Shown here one piece after another: positions 17,784 to 26,274 of a stretch of DNA of 64,000 bases. The notes beneath the pieces are model-generated. The model saw only the letters and a program-made list of their open reading frames with translations, searched no databases and was not told the origin of the DNA. The position numbers and the translations under genes were made by a program. This DNA is from Roseobacter sp. GTDB lineage: Bacteria > Pseudomonadota > Alphaproteobacteria > Rhodobacterales > Rhodobacteraceae. Each line of letters opens with the position of its first letter. The stretch's first letter is position 1. The stretch covers positions 1 to 64,000 of the forward strand of contig PCCY01000020.1 of assembly GCA_002731875.1 (NCBI GenBank), read 5' to 3'.

Positions 17784-19098
17784 ATTGATCGCTGTCTTGA
17801 TGTTTTCGACGATGATGCTGATGCTACTGACGGGCCAGCGGGTGTTCGGCGCCATCGGCTTTGTCGCCGTAATCGCCGCGCTGTTGTTATGGGGGGATCG
17901 CGGCGGCTATGACATCGGGTTCTCTGCCGCGATCAAGCTGATGCGCTGGTATCCGCTGCTGACCCTGCCGATGTTCATCTTCATGGGATACGTGTTGTCG
18001 GAAAGTAAGATCGCTGATGATCTCTATAAGATGTTCCATGTCTGGATGGGGGGCTTGCGGGGCGGTCTGGCCATCGGGACAATAGGGCTGATGGTGCTGA
18101 TCTCGGCGATGAACGGCCTGTCGGTGGCGGGCATGGCAATCGGTGCGACGATCGCGCTGCCCGAGCTGTTGAAGCGCAACTATGACAAGCTGATGGTGAC
18201 CGGTGTGATTCAGGCGGGGTCAAGTTTGGGCATCCTCGTGCCGCCTTCGGTTGTGCTTGTGCTTTATGCGATGATCGCGCGCCAACCGGTGGGGCAATTG
18301 TGGTTGGCGGGGGCCATACCCGGGTTGATGATGGCCGCGATGTTCATCATCTACATCGCGATACGGTGCCGCATAAATCCCGAACTAGGGCCGGTATTGT
18401 CACCTGAAGAAAGAGATGTCGGCTGGCCCGAAAAGCTGCGCCTGTTGCGCGCGGGGCTGCTGCCTGTGGTGATCTTTGCCGTGATGATGGTACCCTTTGT
18501 GAATGGTTGGACATCGCTTGTCGAAAGCTCCGCCATTGGTGCCATCGCGGCCTTTCTCGCTGCCGTGCTCAAGGGGCGTATGACCCGGGCGGTGTTTGAA
18601 ACTTCCGTGCGCCAGACCCTGGCGATCACTTGCATGTTCATGTGGATCATCCTTGCAGCGCTGGCCTTTGGTGCGGTGTTCGACGGGCTTGGGGCGGTCA
18701 AGGCCATCGAAAACCTGTTCACCGAAAAGTGGGGTCTGAACCCGTGGGTGATCCTGATCCTGATGCAGCTGTCTTTCCTGGTTATGGGTACATTTTTGGA
18801 CGACACGGCGATGCTGGTCATCGTGGCCCCGCTTTACGTGCCGCTGGTAGGGGCGCTCGGGTTCGATCTGGTGTGGTATGGTGTGCTTTATACCATCACA
18901 TGTCAGATCGCCTATATGACGCCGCCGTTCGGCTATAACCTGTTTCTGATGCGCGCAATGGCCCCACCCGAGATCACGATTCGTGATATCTATCGGTCAA
19001 TCGTTCCTTTCGTGGGGGTAATGGTGCTGGCCCTGGCAGTCGTCATGATCTTTCCTCAGATCGCGCTTTGGCTGCCAAATTACGTATACGGAAAGTAA
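17773..19098 (+). CDS. TRAP transporter large permease (DctM type)
   Basis: A 441-residue polytopic protein with about twelve membrane segments. DctM hallmarks include the PMFIFMGYVLSES stretch, GSSLGILVPPSVVLVLYAMIA and the late GTFLDDTAMLVIVAPL and QIAYMTPPFGYNLF segments. It forms the translocation channel of the TRAP system. I use ATG 17773, which overlaps the small permease by 11 bases; a GTG at 17758 is less likely. The TPPFGYNLF variant is frequent in TRAP systems for amino- or keto-type acids, but this does not identify the substrate. Confidence 0.93.
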   Translation: MPYELIAVLMFSTMMLMLLTGQRVFGAIGFVAVIAALLLWGDRGGYDIGFSAAIKLMRWYPLLTLPMFIFMGYVLSESKIADDLYKMFHVWMGGLRGGLAIGTIGLMVLISAMNGLSVAGMAIGATIALPELLKRNYDKLMVTGVIQAGSSLGILVPPSVVLVLYAMIARQPVGQLWLAGAIPGLMMAAMFIIYIAIRCRINPELGPVLSPEERDVGWPEKLRLLRAGLLPVVIFAVMMVPFVNGWTSLVESSAIGAIAAFLAAVLKGRMTRAVFETSVRQTLAITCMFMWIILAALAFGAVFDGLGAVKAIENLFTEKWGLNPWVILILMQLSFLVMGTFLDDTAMLVIVAPLYVPLVGALGFDLVWYGVLYTITCQIAYMTPPFGYNLFLMRAMAPPEITIRDIYRSIVPFVGVMVLALAVVMIFPQIALWLPNYVYGK

Positions 19099-19166
19099 AT
19101 TATCAACAACCAGGCGGCCGGATCAACCGGCCCCATTCACCCGAAACCCGACAAGGAGTATTTGAG

Positions 19167-20204
19167 ATGACCACCAGACGTAAGTTTTTAAAAGGGGCCG
19201 CAATCGCTGGTCCGGCAACCCTTGCCGCACCGTCGATCCTGCACGCGCAAGAACCGATCCGTTGGCGCTTTCAGACCTATGCAGGTTCCGCGCTGGGCGA
19301 AGAGGTGACAAAACCCGCGATCGACGCGATCAACGCTGCTGCCCAGGGTGAGCTTGAGATCGAGCTGTTTTATGCTGACCAGATCGTCCCGACGGGCGAG
19401 CTTTTTCAAGCACTTCAACGCGGCACCATCGACGGGGTGCATTCGGATGATGACTCCATGGCGTCGCCCACGCCTGTCCGGTCCTTCGGCGGATATTTCC
19501 CGCTGGCGACGAAACACGCGCTCGACGTGCCGGTGCTGTTCAACCAATACGGTCTGGCCGACATCTGGCGCGAGGAATACGCCAAGGTTGGCGTGCATTG
19601 GCTGTCTGCGGCGGGGCAGGATCCGTGCAACTTCAACACCGTCAAGCCGATCAAATCGCTGGCCGATATGGATGGGCTCAAGCTTTACACCTTCCCGACG
19701 GCGGGTCGCTTCCTGTCGCAATTCGGCGTCGTGCCGGTCAACATCCCCTATGAAGACGCCGAAGTCGCGGTGCAGACGGGCGAGCTGGACGGTATGGCGT
19801 GGTCGGGCATCACCGAAGACTACACCGTGGGCTGGGCCGATGTAACCAACTACTTCTGCACCAACAACATCTCGGGGGCGTGGATCGGGTCGTTCTTCGT
19901 CAACGCCGAGAAATGGGCAGAGCTGCCGGATCACCTCAAGCAGATCGTGAACTCTGCGGTCGAGGCCAGCCACACCTACCGCAACCAATGGTACTGGGGC
20001 GGCGAGGCGCGTCTGCGCGCGTCCGGTGAAAAGCTGGAGCTGACATCCGTACCGCAAGACGAATGGAAAGTGGTCGAGGAAGCGGCGGTGAAGTTCTGGG
20101 ACGAAATGGCCGAAGAAGGCGAAACCGCCGCCAAGATCGTGCAGATTTTCCGCGACTATAACGACGTCATCTCGAAAGCGGGCCCACCCTATACTTTCGG
20201 CTGA
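19167..20204 (+). CDS. TRAP transporter substrate-binding protein (DctP type, Tat signal)
   Basis: A 345-residue periplasmic binding protein. The N-terminus TTRRKFLKGAAIAGPATLAA is a twin-arginine signal, with likely cleavage after LHAQ. The mature protein begins RWRFQTYAGSALGEE and has the DctP-family core (LKLYTFPTAGRFLSQFG, GELDGMAWSG). The conserved Arg of dicarboxylate binders would be in the PTAGR segment, so a carboxylate in the ligand is possible. ATG 19167 is preceded by AAGGAG (19153-19158). The Tat route implies folding before export. It is the third TRAP component and is followed by the ligase gene after about 70 bases. Confidence 0.92.
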   Translation: MTTRRKFLKGAAIAGPATLAAPSILHAQEPIRWRFQTYAGSALGEEVTKPAIDAINAAAQGELEIELFYADQIVPTGELFQALQRGTIDGVHSDDDSMASPTPVRSFGGYFPLATKHALDVPVLFNQYGLADIWREEYAKVGVHWLSAAGQDPCNFNTVKPIKSLADMDGLKLYTFPTAGRFLSQFGVVPVNIPYEDAEVAVQTGELDGMAWSGITEDYTVGWADVTNYFCTNNISGAWIGSFFVNAEKWAELPDHLKQIVNSAVEASHTYRNQWYWGGEARLRASGEKLELTSVPQDEWKVVEEAAVKFWDEMAEEGETAAKIVQIFRDYNDVISKAGPPYTFG

Positions 20205-20277
20205 TCCGGCTTTGACATCATGACCATCGGGGCGGCGCATCTGTGCCGCCCCCTCACATCAAAAGGGACGTTTGCAG

Positions 20278-21639
20278 ATGGGCAACCTTACTTTCGACAC
20301 GCTCAAGGACCTGGCCGCCAAAGGCGAGGTGGACACTGTGCTGGTGGCACTGGTGGACATGCAGGGCCGCCTGATGGGCAAGCGTTTTCACGTCACGAAT
20401 TTCATCGACCATTCCCACGCGGAAACCCATTGCTGCAACTATCTGCTGGCGACCGATCTGGTGATGTCCACGCCCGAGGGCTATGCCTCGACCAGCTGGG
20501 AAACCGGCTATGGTGATTATGTGTTGCGCCCCGATCTGTCGACCATGCGCCATGTGCCGTGGCTGGATAAAACCGTCCTGGTGCTTGGCGACGTGCTGGA
20601 TCACCACACCCGCGAACCTGTCTCCCATTCGCCGCGCGCCATGCTGAAAAAGCAAATCGCCCGTCTGGACGCGCTTGGCTTTGACGCGATGATGGCGACC
20701 GAGCTTGAGTTCTTTCTGTTCGAGGGCGACTACCGCACCTTGCAAAAAGAGAAATATGCCAACCTCGTGCCCCTGAACGGCCACAACGAAGATTACTGCC
20801 TGTTCCAGACCACCAAGGAGGAAAGCTTCCTTCAGCCACTGCGCAACCATCTGGTCGGGGCGGGGATTCCGGTCGAATGTACCAAGGGCGAGGCGGAAGT
20901 CGGCCAGCAAGAGCTTAACATCCGCTATGCCGACGCGCTGGCCTGTGCCGATCACCACACGATTTCGAAACAAGCGGTGAAAGAGATCGCCTATCAGCAG
21001 GGGTTCTCTGCATCCTTCCTGCCCAAGTGGGCGGCGGATAAGGTGGGGTCGTCCAGCCACGTGCATATGTCGCTGTGGAAAGACGGCGCGCCCGGGTTCT
21101 ATGACAAGGACGCCAAGCTGGGCATGTCGCAGATGATGCAGCATTTCATGGCCGGTCTGATCGCCTATGCCCCCGATATCACCTATTTCTTCGCGCCTTA
21201 CATCAATAGCTACAAACGCTTTGCCAAAGGCACCTTCGCGCCCACGAAAACCGTCTGGTCTGTCGACAACCGCACCGCGGGCTTCCGGCTGTGTGGCGAT
21301 GGGACCAAGGGTATTCGTGTTGAATGTCGCATCGGCGGGTCTGACCTGAACCCCTATCTGGCGCAGGCTGTGCTGCTTGCGGCCGGGCTGAAGGGGATCG
21401 AGGAAAAGCTGCCCTTGCAAGAGCCGACGATGGGCGATGTCTACGAAGACGCCAACGTCACCGAAATCCCCCGTACCTTGCGCGCCGCGATCGAAACTTT
21501 GCGCAACTCTGCCATGCTCCGAGAAGCCCTTGGCGACGACGTGGTTGACCACTACACCCGCGCAGCAGAATGGGAGCAGGAGGAATACGACAAAGTCGTG
21601 ACCGACTGGGAAATCAACCGCGGATTTGAGCGAGCATAA
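20278..21639 (+). CDS. Glutamine-synthetase-like gamma-glutamyl-amide ligase
   Basis: A 453-residue protein of the glutamine synthetase fold. Metal and substrate residues are visible in ATELEFFLFE, KGEAEVGQQELNIRY, SSSHVHMSLW, NSYKRF and VECRIGGSDLNPYL. The region carrying the ammonium-site Asp in true GlnA (the DGSS loop) is absent, and no adenylylation-site Tyr segment is recognisable. This pattern fits ligases such as GmaS, PuuA or IpuC that join glutamate to an amine. ATG 20278 follows AAAGGGA; a TTG at 20272 is rejected. Position between a TRAP importer and two dehydrogenases suggests it activates an imported amine or amino alcohol. Confidence 0.85.
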   Translation: MGNLTFDTLKDLAAKGEVDTVLVALVDMQGRLMGKRFHVTNFIDHSHAETHCCNYLLATDLVMSTPEGYASTSWETGYGDYVLRPDLSTMRHVPWLDKTVLVLGDVLDHHTREPVSHSPRAMLKKQIARLDALGFDAMMATELEFFLFEGDYRTLQKEKYANLVPLNGHNEDYCLFQTTKEESFLQPLRNHLVGAGIPVECTKGEAEVGQQELNIRYADALACADHHTISKQAVKEIAYQQGFSASFLPKWAADKVGSSSHVHMSLWKDGAPGFYDKDAKLGMSQMMQHFMAGLIAYAPDITYFFAPYINSYKRFAKGTFAPTKTVWSVDNRTAGFRLCGDGTKGIRVECRIGGSDLNPYLAQAVLLAAGLKGIEEKLPLQEPTMGDVYEDANVTEIPRTLRAAIETLRNSAMLREALGDDVVDHYTRAAEWEQEEYDKVVTDWEINRGFERA

Positions 21640-21642
21640 ACG

Positions 21643-23019
21643 ATGACAAACACTTTGAAATGTATCTCACCGATTGACGGATCGGTTTACCTTGAACGCC
21701 CGGTTCTGTCGCTGGATGCGGCACGCGATGTCTGTGCCCGCGCCAAGACAGCACAAAGCGCATGGGCCGCGCGCCCCTTGGCCGAACGTGTCCAGCTGGT
21801 GCGCGATGCCATTGTCGAGGTGGGCAAAACCACCGATCGTATGGCGCAGGAACTGGCGCATCAGATGGGCCGTCCGGTGCGCTATGGCGGCGAATTCAAC
21901 GGCTTTGCCGAGCGCGGCAATTATATGGCCGACATCGCCGAAAAGGCGCTGGCCCCGACGATTGTCGAAGACAGCGACAAGGCCACCCGCAAGATCACCC
22001 GCGAGGCGCGCGGCGTTGTACTGGTCGTGGCCCCGTGGAACTATCCCTATATGACGGCGATCAACACGGTCGCGCCAGCGCTGATCGCGGGTAATACCGT
22101 GGTGCTGAAACACGCCACCCAAACCCTGCAAGTGGGTGAACGTCTGGCCGAAGCTTTCCACGCCGCAGGCATCCCCGACGATGTGTTCCAGAACGTTTTT
22201 CTTGATCACGACACCACCTCGGCACTGATCGCTGAACGGCAGTTCGGTTTCGTGAACTTCACCGGCTCGGTCGGGGGCGGCAAGGCGATGGAGGTAGCCG
22301 CCGCAGGCACCTTCACCCCCGTCGCGACGGAACTGGGGGGCAAAGACCCCGGCTATGTGCGCGCCGACGCGGATGTGGATGCCGCCGTTGACGGGCTGAT
22401 GGATGGGGCGATGTTCAACGCGGGTCAGTGCTGCTGCGGGATCGAACGGATTTATGTGCACGAAAGCCTGTATGATGCCTTTGTTGAAAAGGCCGTGACT
22501 TGGGTCAACGCGCTCAAACTGGGCAATCCGCTTGAGACGGATACCGATATTGGTCCCATGGCGAACGTTCGTTTCGCCGCCGAGGTCCGCGCCCAGATTT
22601 CCGAGGCCGTCGCCGCCGGTGCGACCGCGCTGATCGATACCTTTGAGGCGGATGACGGCGGTGCGTATCTCACGCCGCAGATCCTGACCAACGTCACCCA
22701 CGACATGCGCGTGATGCGCGACGAAAGCTTTGGCCCCGTCGTGGGCATCATGCCCGTCAAGGACGACGCGGAAGCGATTGCGCTGATGAACGATTGCCAG
22801 TTCGGGCTGACCGCCGCGATCTTTACCAAGGATGCGGATGCCGCCGATGCCATCGGCGCGCAGCTGGAAACCGGCACCGTGTTCATGAACCGCTGCGATT
22901 ACCTTGATCCGGCCCTGTGCTGGACCGGCTGCAAGGACACAGGGCAGGGCGCGGGCCTGTCCGAGCTTGGCTATCAGGCGCTGACGCGCCCCAAATCTTA
23001 CCACCTGAAAAAGGCTTGA
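21643..23019 (+). CDS. NAD(P)-dependent aldehyde dehydrogenase
   Basis: A 458-residue aldehyde dehydrogenase. The cofactor site PWNYP near 128, general-base segment ELGGKDP near 227 and catalytic Cys in NAGQCCCG (about 263-266) are intact. Three consecutive cysteines occur at the active site. It is somewhat shorter at the N-terminus than betaine-aldehyde enzymes and resembles succinate-semialdehyde/gamma-glutamyl-aldehyde types. It starts 3 bases after the ligase stop and ends 5 bases before the alcohol dehydrogenase, so the three are one unit. A gamma-glutamylated aldehyde is the natural expectation for substrate; unproven. Confidence 0.92.
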   Translation: MTNTLKCISPIDGSVYLERPVLSLDAARDVCARAKTAQSAWAARPLAERVQLVRDAIVEVGKTTDRMAQELAHQMGRPVRYGGEFNGFAERGNYMADIAEKALAPTIVEDSDKATRKITREARGVVLVVAPWNYPYMTAINTVAPALIAGNTVVLKHATQTLQVGERLAEAFHAAGIPDDVFQNVFLDHDTTSALIAERQFGFVNFTGSVGGGKAMEVAAAGTFTPVATELGGKDPGYVRADADVDAAVDGLMDGAMFNAGQCCCGIERIYVHESLYDAFVEKAVTWVNALKLGNPLETDTDIGPMANVRFAAEVRAQISEAVAAGATALIDTFEADDGGAYLTPQILTNVTHDMRVMRDESFGPVVGIMPVKDDAEAIALMNDCQFGLTAAIFTKDADAADAIGAQLETGTVFMNRCDYLDPALCWTGCKDTGQGAGLSELGYQALTRPKSYHLKKA

Positions 23020-23024
23020 TCCTT

Positions 23025-24170
23025 ATGGCACTTCAAAACAACTGGTCCTACCCCACCGCCATCCGCTTTGGCGCGGGCCGTATTTCTGAAATCGGAGAGG
23101 CCTGCGTGGCCACGGGGATGAAAAACCCCTTGCTGGTGACGGACAAGGGCCTTGCCTCGATGGAGATCACGACCCGCACGCTGGACCTGCTGGACGGCGC
23201 AGGCTTTGGCCGTGCGATGTTCTCGGAAGTGGACGCAAACCCGACCGAACTGAACCTCGAGGCGGGGCTGAAGGTCTACCGCGAGGGCGGGCATGATGGT
23301 GTGATCGCCTTTGGCGGTGGCTCTGGCCTTGATCTGGGCAAGATGGTCGCCTTCATGGCGGGACAGTCGCGGCCTGTTTGGGATTACGAGGATGTCGGCG
23401 ATTGGTGGACGCGTGCCGATGCCGACGCCATCGCGCCGATCATCGCCGTGCCCACCACGGCGGGCACCGGGTCCGAAGTGGGGCGCGCGTCGGTGCTGAC
23501 CAACTCTGAAACCCATGTGAAAAAGATCATTTTCCACCCCAGAGTGCTGCCCAGCATCGTGATCTGCGACCCCGAGCTGACGGTGGGGATGCCCAAACAT
23601 ATCACCGCAGGCACCGGCCTTGATGCCTTTGCACACTGCGTCGAGGCGTTTAGCAGCCCGCATTATCATCCCATGTCGCAGGGTATCGCGCTGGAGGGCA
23701 TGCGGCTGGTCATCGACTATCTGCCGCGCGCTTACGCAGACGGCAACGATATCGAAGCGCGCGCGCAGATGATGTCGGCGGCGGCGATGGGGGCGACGGC
23801 GTTTCAGAAAGGTCTGGGCGCGATTCACGCGATGAGCCATCCGATCGGCGCTGTTTTCAACACGCACCACGGCACCACCAACGCCGTGTGCATGCCAGCT
23901 GTGCTGGACTTGAACGAAAGCGTGATCCGCGAACGGTTCGACCGGGCTGCGGGGTACTTGGGAATTGACGGCGGCTATGATGGGTTCCGCAGCTTTGTGC
24001 AGGAATTCAACGACAGCTTCGCGATACCGCGCAAACTGTCTGAAATGGGCGTAACCGCAGACCGAATAGATGACATGGTCGCCATGGCATTGGAGGATCC
24101 GTCATGCGGTGGCAACCCTGTGACCTTGACCACGGAAAACCTGCGCAAGCTCTTTGAAGCCACGGTTTGA
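23025..24170 (+). CDS. Iron-containing (group III) alcohol dehydrogenase
   Basis: A 381-residue member of the Fe-dependent alcohol dehydrogenases. The dinucleotide site GGGSGLDLGK (about 94-103), TTAGTGSEV, and the metal ligands in GLDAFAHCVEAF (Asp, His), IHAMSHPIG (His) and NTHHG (His) are all present. It oxidises a primary alcohol to the aldehyde that the preceding enzyme would then oxidise to the acid. The open frame extends 36 codons upstream inside the aldehyde dehydrogenase; ATG 23025 gives the family N-terminus (NWSYPTAIRFGAGR). Last gene of the operon, followed by strong hairpins. Confidence 0.93.
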   Translation: MALQNNWSYPTAIRFGAGRISEIGEACVATGMKNPLLVTDKGLASMEITTRTLDLLDGAGFGRAMFSEVDANPTELNLEAGLKVYREGGHDGVIAFGGGSGLDLGKMVAFMAGQSRPVWDYEDVGDWWTRADADAIAPIIAVPTTAGTGSEVGRASVLTNSETHVKKIIFHPRVLPSIVICDPELTVGMPKHITAGTGLDAFAHCVEAFSSPHYHPMSQGIALEGMRLVIDYLPRAYADGNDIEARAQMMSAAAMGATAFQKGLGAIHAMSHPIGAVFNTHHGTTNAVCMPAVLDLNESVIRERFDRAAGYLGIDGGYDGFRSFVQEFNDSFAIPRKLSEMGVTADRIDDMVAMALEDPSCGGNPVTLTTENLRKLFEATV

Positions 24171-24187
24171 TACACGTTTGAAACCAG

Positions 24188-24280
24188 GCATGTCCCGGTA
24201 GACTCCCCGTCACCGGGACATGCGGGCCGCACCGCGTATCGGCGGGCTAACCCTGGCGAAACTGGGGGGGCGCCAGGGTT
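24188..24280 (+). terminator. Two perfect hairpins in the convergent gap
   Basis: Bases 24188-24199 and 24212-24223 form a perfect 12-bp stem (GCATGTCCCGGT with its complement) with a 12-base loop, 18 bases after the alcohol dehydrogenase stop. A second perfect 10-bp stem is 24249-24258 with 24271-24280 (AACCCTGGCG), again with a 12-base loop containing seven G. Neither has a U-tract. They lie between the operon end and the convergent htrA stop at 24321, so a bidirectional barrier to transcription is the probable role. Confidence 0.6.
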
Positions 24281-24320
24281 TGATCCAGTCGGGTCGAGGG
24301 TAAGCCCGCTGGAAGGGGCG

Positions 24321-25445
24321 TTAAGCGTCTTTGGCTGCCAAGGTGCCGATTGTGACAGCGCGGGTGACTTCCTTGCCTTTATGCAAGACAACCACATCCG
24401 CTTTGGCATCCGGTTTTGTTTCGGCAACGGCACGGGTCAGGTCACGCAATTCGGTGATATCGGTGCCGTCAAAGGACAAGATGATGTCACCTTGCTCAAG
24501 ACCAGCCTTCTTGGCGGGGCTATCGTCGCCAACGGCTTCGATTACCGCACCTTTTGGTGTACCATACCCAAGGACCTGCGCGACTTCATCGGTCATCGGA
24601 CGAATTTGAACGCCAAGCCAGCCGCGGGTGATTGTGCCGTCATCGGCCAGATCCGCAACGATCTTTTGCACCAGATCAGACGGCACCGAGAACCCGATCC
24701 CTACCGAGCCGCCACCTGGCGACAAGATCGCTGTGTTCACACCAATCACTTCGCCGGCATTGTTGAACAGCGGACCGCCCGAGTTACCGCGGTTGATCGC
24801 TGCATCGGTCTGAATGAAGTCGTCATAAGGGCCGGAATTGATGTTGCGCGACTTGGCCGAGATGATGCCGGTTGTCACGGTGCCGCCAAGACCAAAGGGG
24901 TTGCCCATCGCGACAACTTCGTCACCGACGCGCATGGCGTCAGACGAGCCAAACTTTACAGTGGGCAAATCTACGTCGGCTTCGATCTTGAGCAGCGCAA
25001 TGTCGGTCATGCGGTCACTGCCCACGACGGTGGCATCAAACGTGCGCCCGTCCGAGAGCTTTACCTTTACGCTGTCTGCGCCTTCGACGACGTGGTTATT
25101 GGTGACGATCTGGCCATCCTTGGAGATGATGAAACCTGACCCCAGGCCTTGAACCGGCTGCGGCTGGGCCTGGCTCTGGGGCATCATCTGCTCAAAGCGC
25201 TTGCGTAATTCTTCCGGCATGCCTTGGGGCATATCCAACTGAGGTGCGGCTTGGGTCGTGGTTCCCGATACTTCGATGAAAACGACCGACGGTGAAATGG
25301 TTTCGACCAGATCGGCATAGCCGCCCGCAGGTATGGCCAGCGCCGTGGTCGGAGCCAATGTTGCGACTGAAGTCGACGCCAGAGCCGCGGCCAAAACAAA
25401 TGGTGCCACGCGGCTGGGAGTTTTTAATTTGATAAGAGATGTCAT
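24321..25445 (-). CDS. HtrA/Deg-family serine protease with one PDZ domain
   Basis: A 374-residue periplasmic protease. A signal peptide runs to about residue 37 (TTALA). The trypsin-like domain has the triad His118 (NNHVV), Asp148 (TDIAL) and Ser222 (GNSGGP). A single PDZ domain (about 270-370) follows, whereas DegP has two. Length and layout match DegS/HhoA-like shorter forms, but with a cleavable signal. The open frame runs 66 codons further; ATG 25445 has AAGGAAA upstream. It is divergent from a two-component pair that may regulate it in response to envelope stress. Confidence 0.93.
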   Translation of the reverse strand: MTSLIKLKTPSRVAPFVLAAALASTSVATLAPTTALAIPAGGYADLVETISPSVVFIEVSGTTTQAAPQLDMPQGMPEELRKRFEQMMPQSQAQPQPVQGLGSGFIISKDGQIVTNNHVVEGADSVKVKLSDGRTFDATVVGSDRMTDIALLKIEADVDLPTVKFGSSDAMRVGDEVVAMGNPFGLGGTVTTGIISAKSRNINSGPYDDFIQTDAAINRGNSGGPLFNNAGEVIGVNTAILSPGGGSVGIGFSVPSDLVQKIVADLADDGTITRGWLGVQIRPMTDEVAQVLGYGTPKGAVIEAVGDDSPAKKAGLEQGDIILSFDGTDITELRDLTRAVAETKPDAKADVVVLHKGKEVTRAVTIGTLAAKDA

Positions 25446-25602
25446 GCTTGTTTCCTTACATCTTCGCTGATGACACCCAAATGGCAGGTCATTGTTACAC
25501 TGCGTTTCAACGGCGTATACAAATCTGTAAACTTGCGCGGCACCGCTGTTCAGCAGCCCTATATCGGGTATTCCGAGGGCAAATCGTATTGGAACCGACG
25601 AA

Positions 25603-26274
25603 ATGAAGCTGCTTGTAGTCGAAGACGACGCCACCACCGCCACCTATATCACGCGAGGACTGCGCGAAGAGGGGCACACTGTCGATATGGTATCCGAAGG
25701 GCGCGAAGGCCTGATTCTTGCTGCATCGGGCAGCTATGACGTGCTTATCGTTGACAGGATGTTGCCGGAGGTAGATGGGCTGACCCTCGTGAAAACGCTT
25801 CGGGGCACAGGCAACACCACACCGGTTTTATTTCTCACCGCCATGGGCAGCGTCGAAGACCGTATCAGTGGACTTAACGCTGGCGGCGACGACTATCTGG
25901 TAAAGCCCTTCGCGTTTGGCGAACTTTCGGCGCGGGTCGCGGCGCTTTCTCGGCGTCCTCAGGCGCTGGAACAGGAGACAGTCCTGCGCGCAGCCGACCT
26001 TGAAATGCACCTGATTACGCGCAAGGTGATGCGGGCCGGGCAGGTGATCGACTTGCTTCCACGTGAATTCGCCTTGCTCGAACACTTGCTGCGGCGCAAG
26101 GGGCGGGTCCAGACCCGCACCATGTTGCTTGAGGCAGTGTGGGACATCAGTTTTGATCCGATGACCAACGTTGTGGAAACGCACGTTAGCCGCTTGCGCG
26201 CCAAGGTGGATAAACCCTTTGATCGCGAATTGATTCAGACCGTGCGTGGTGCCGGCTACAGGATCGACGGATGA
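25603..26274 (+). CDS. OmpR-family response regulator
   Basis: A 223-residue regulator. The receiver domain (1-115) has acidic pair ED at 7-8, phospho-accepting Asp51 in VDRMLP, Thr in FLTAM and Lys in YLVKPF. The winged-helix DNA-binding domain (about 125-223) ends in VRGAGYRI. It is coupled by a 4-base overlap with the kinase gene. The 157-base gap to htrA holds both divergent promoters; no clear operator repeat was found there. Confidence 0.94.
   Translation: MKLLVVEDDATTATYITRGLREEGHTVDMVSEGREGLILAASGSYDVLIVDRMLPEVDGLTLVKTLRGTGNTTPVLFLTAMGSVEDRISGLNAGGDDYLVKPFAFGELSARVAALSRRPQALEQETVLRAADLEMHLITRKVMRAGQVIDLLPREFALLEHLLRRKGRVQTRTMLLEAVWDISFDPMTNVVETHVSRLRAKVDKPFDRELIQTVRGAGYRIDG

Noticed and set aside
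20254-21552. 432-codon minus-strand frame over the ligase gene
   Set aside because: Same antisense pattern; no recognisable domain.
21667-23004. 445-codon minus-strand frame over the aldehyde dehydrogenase
   Set aside because: Antisense shadow, His/Gly/Arg-rich composition typical of reversed GC-rich coding sequence.
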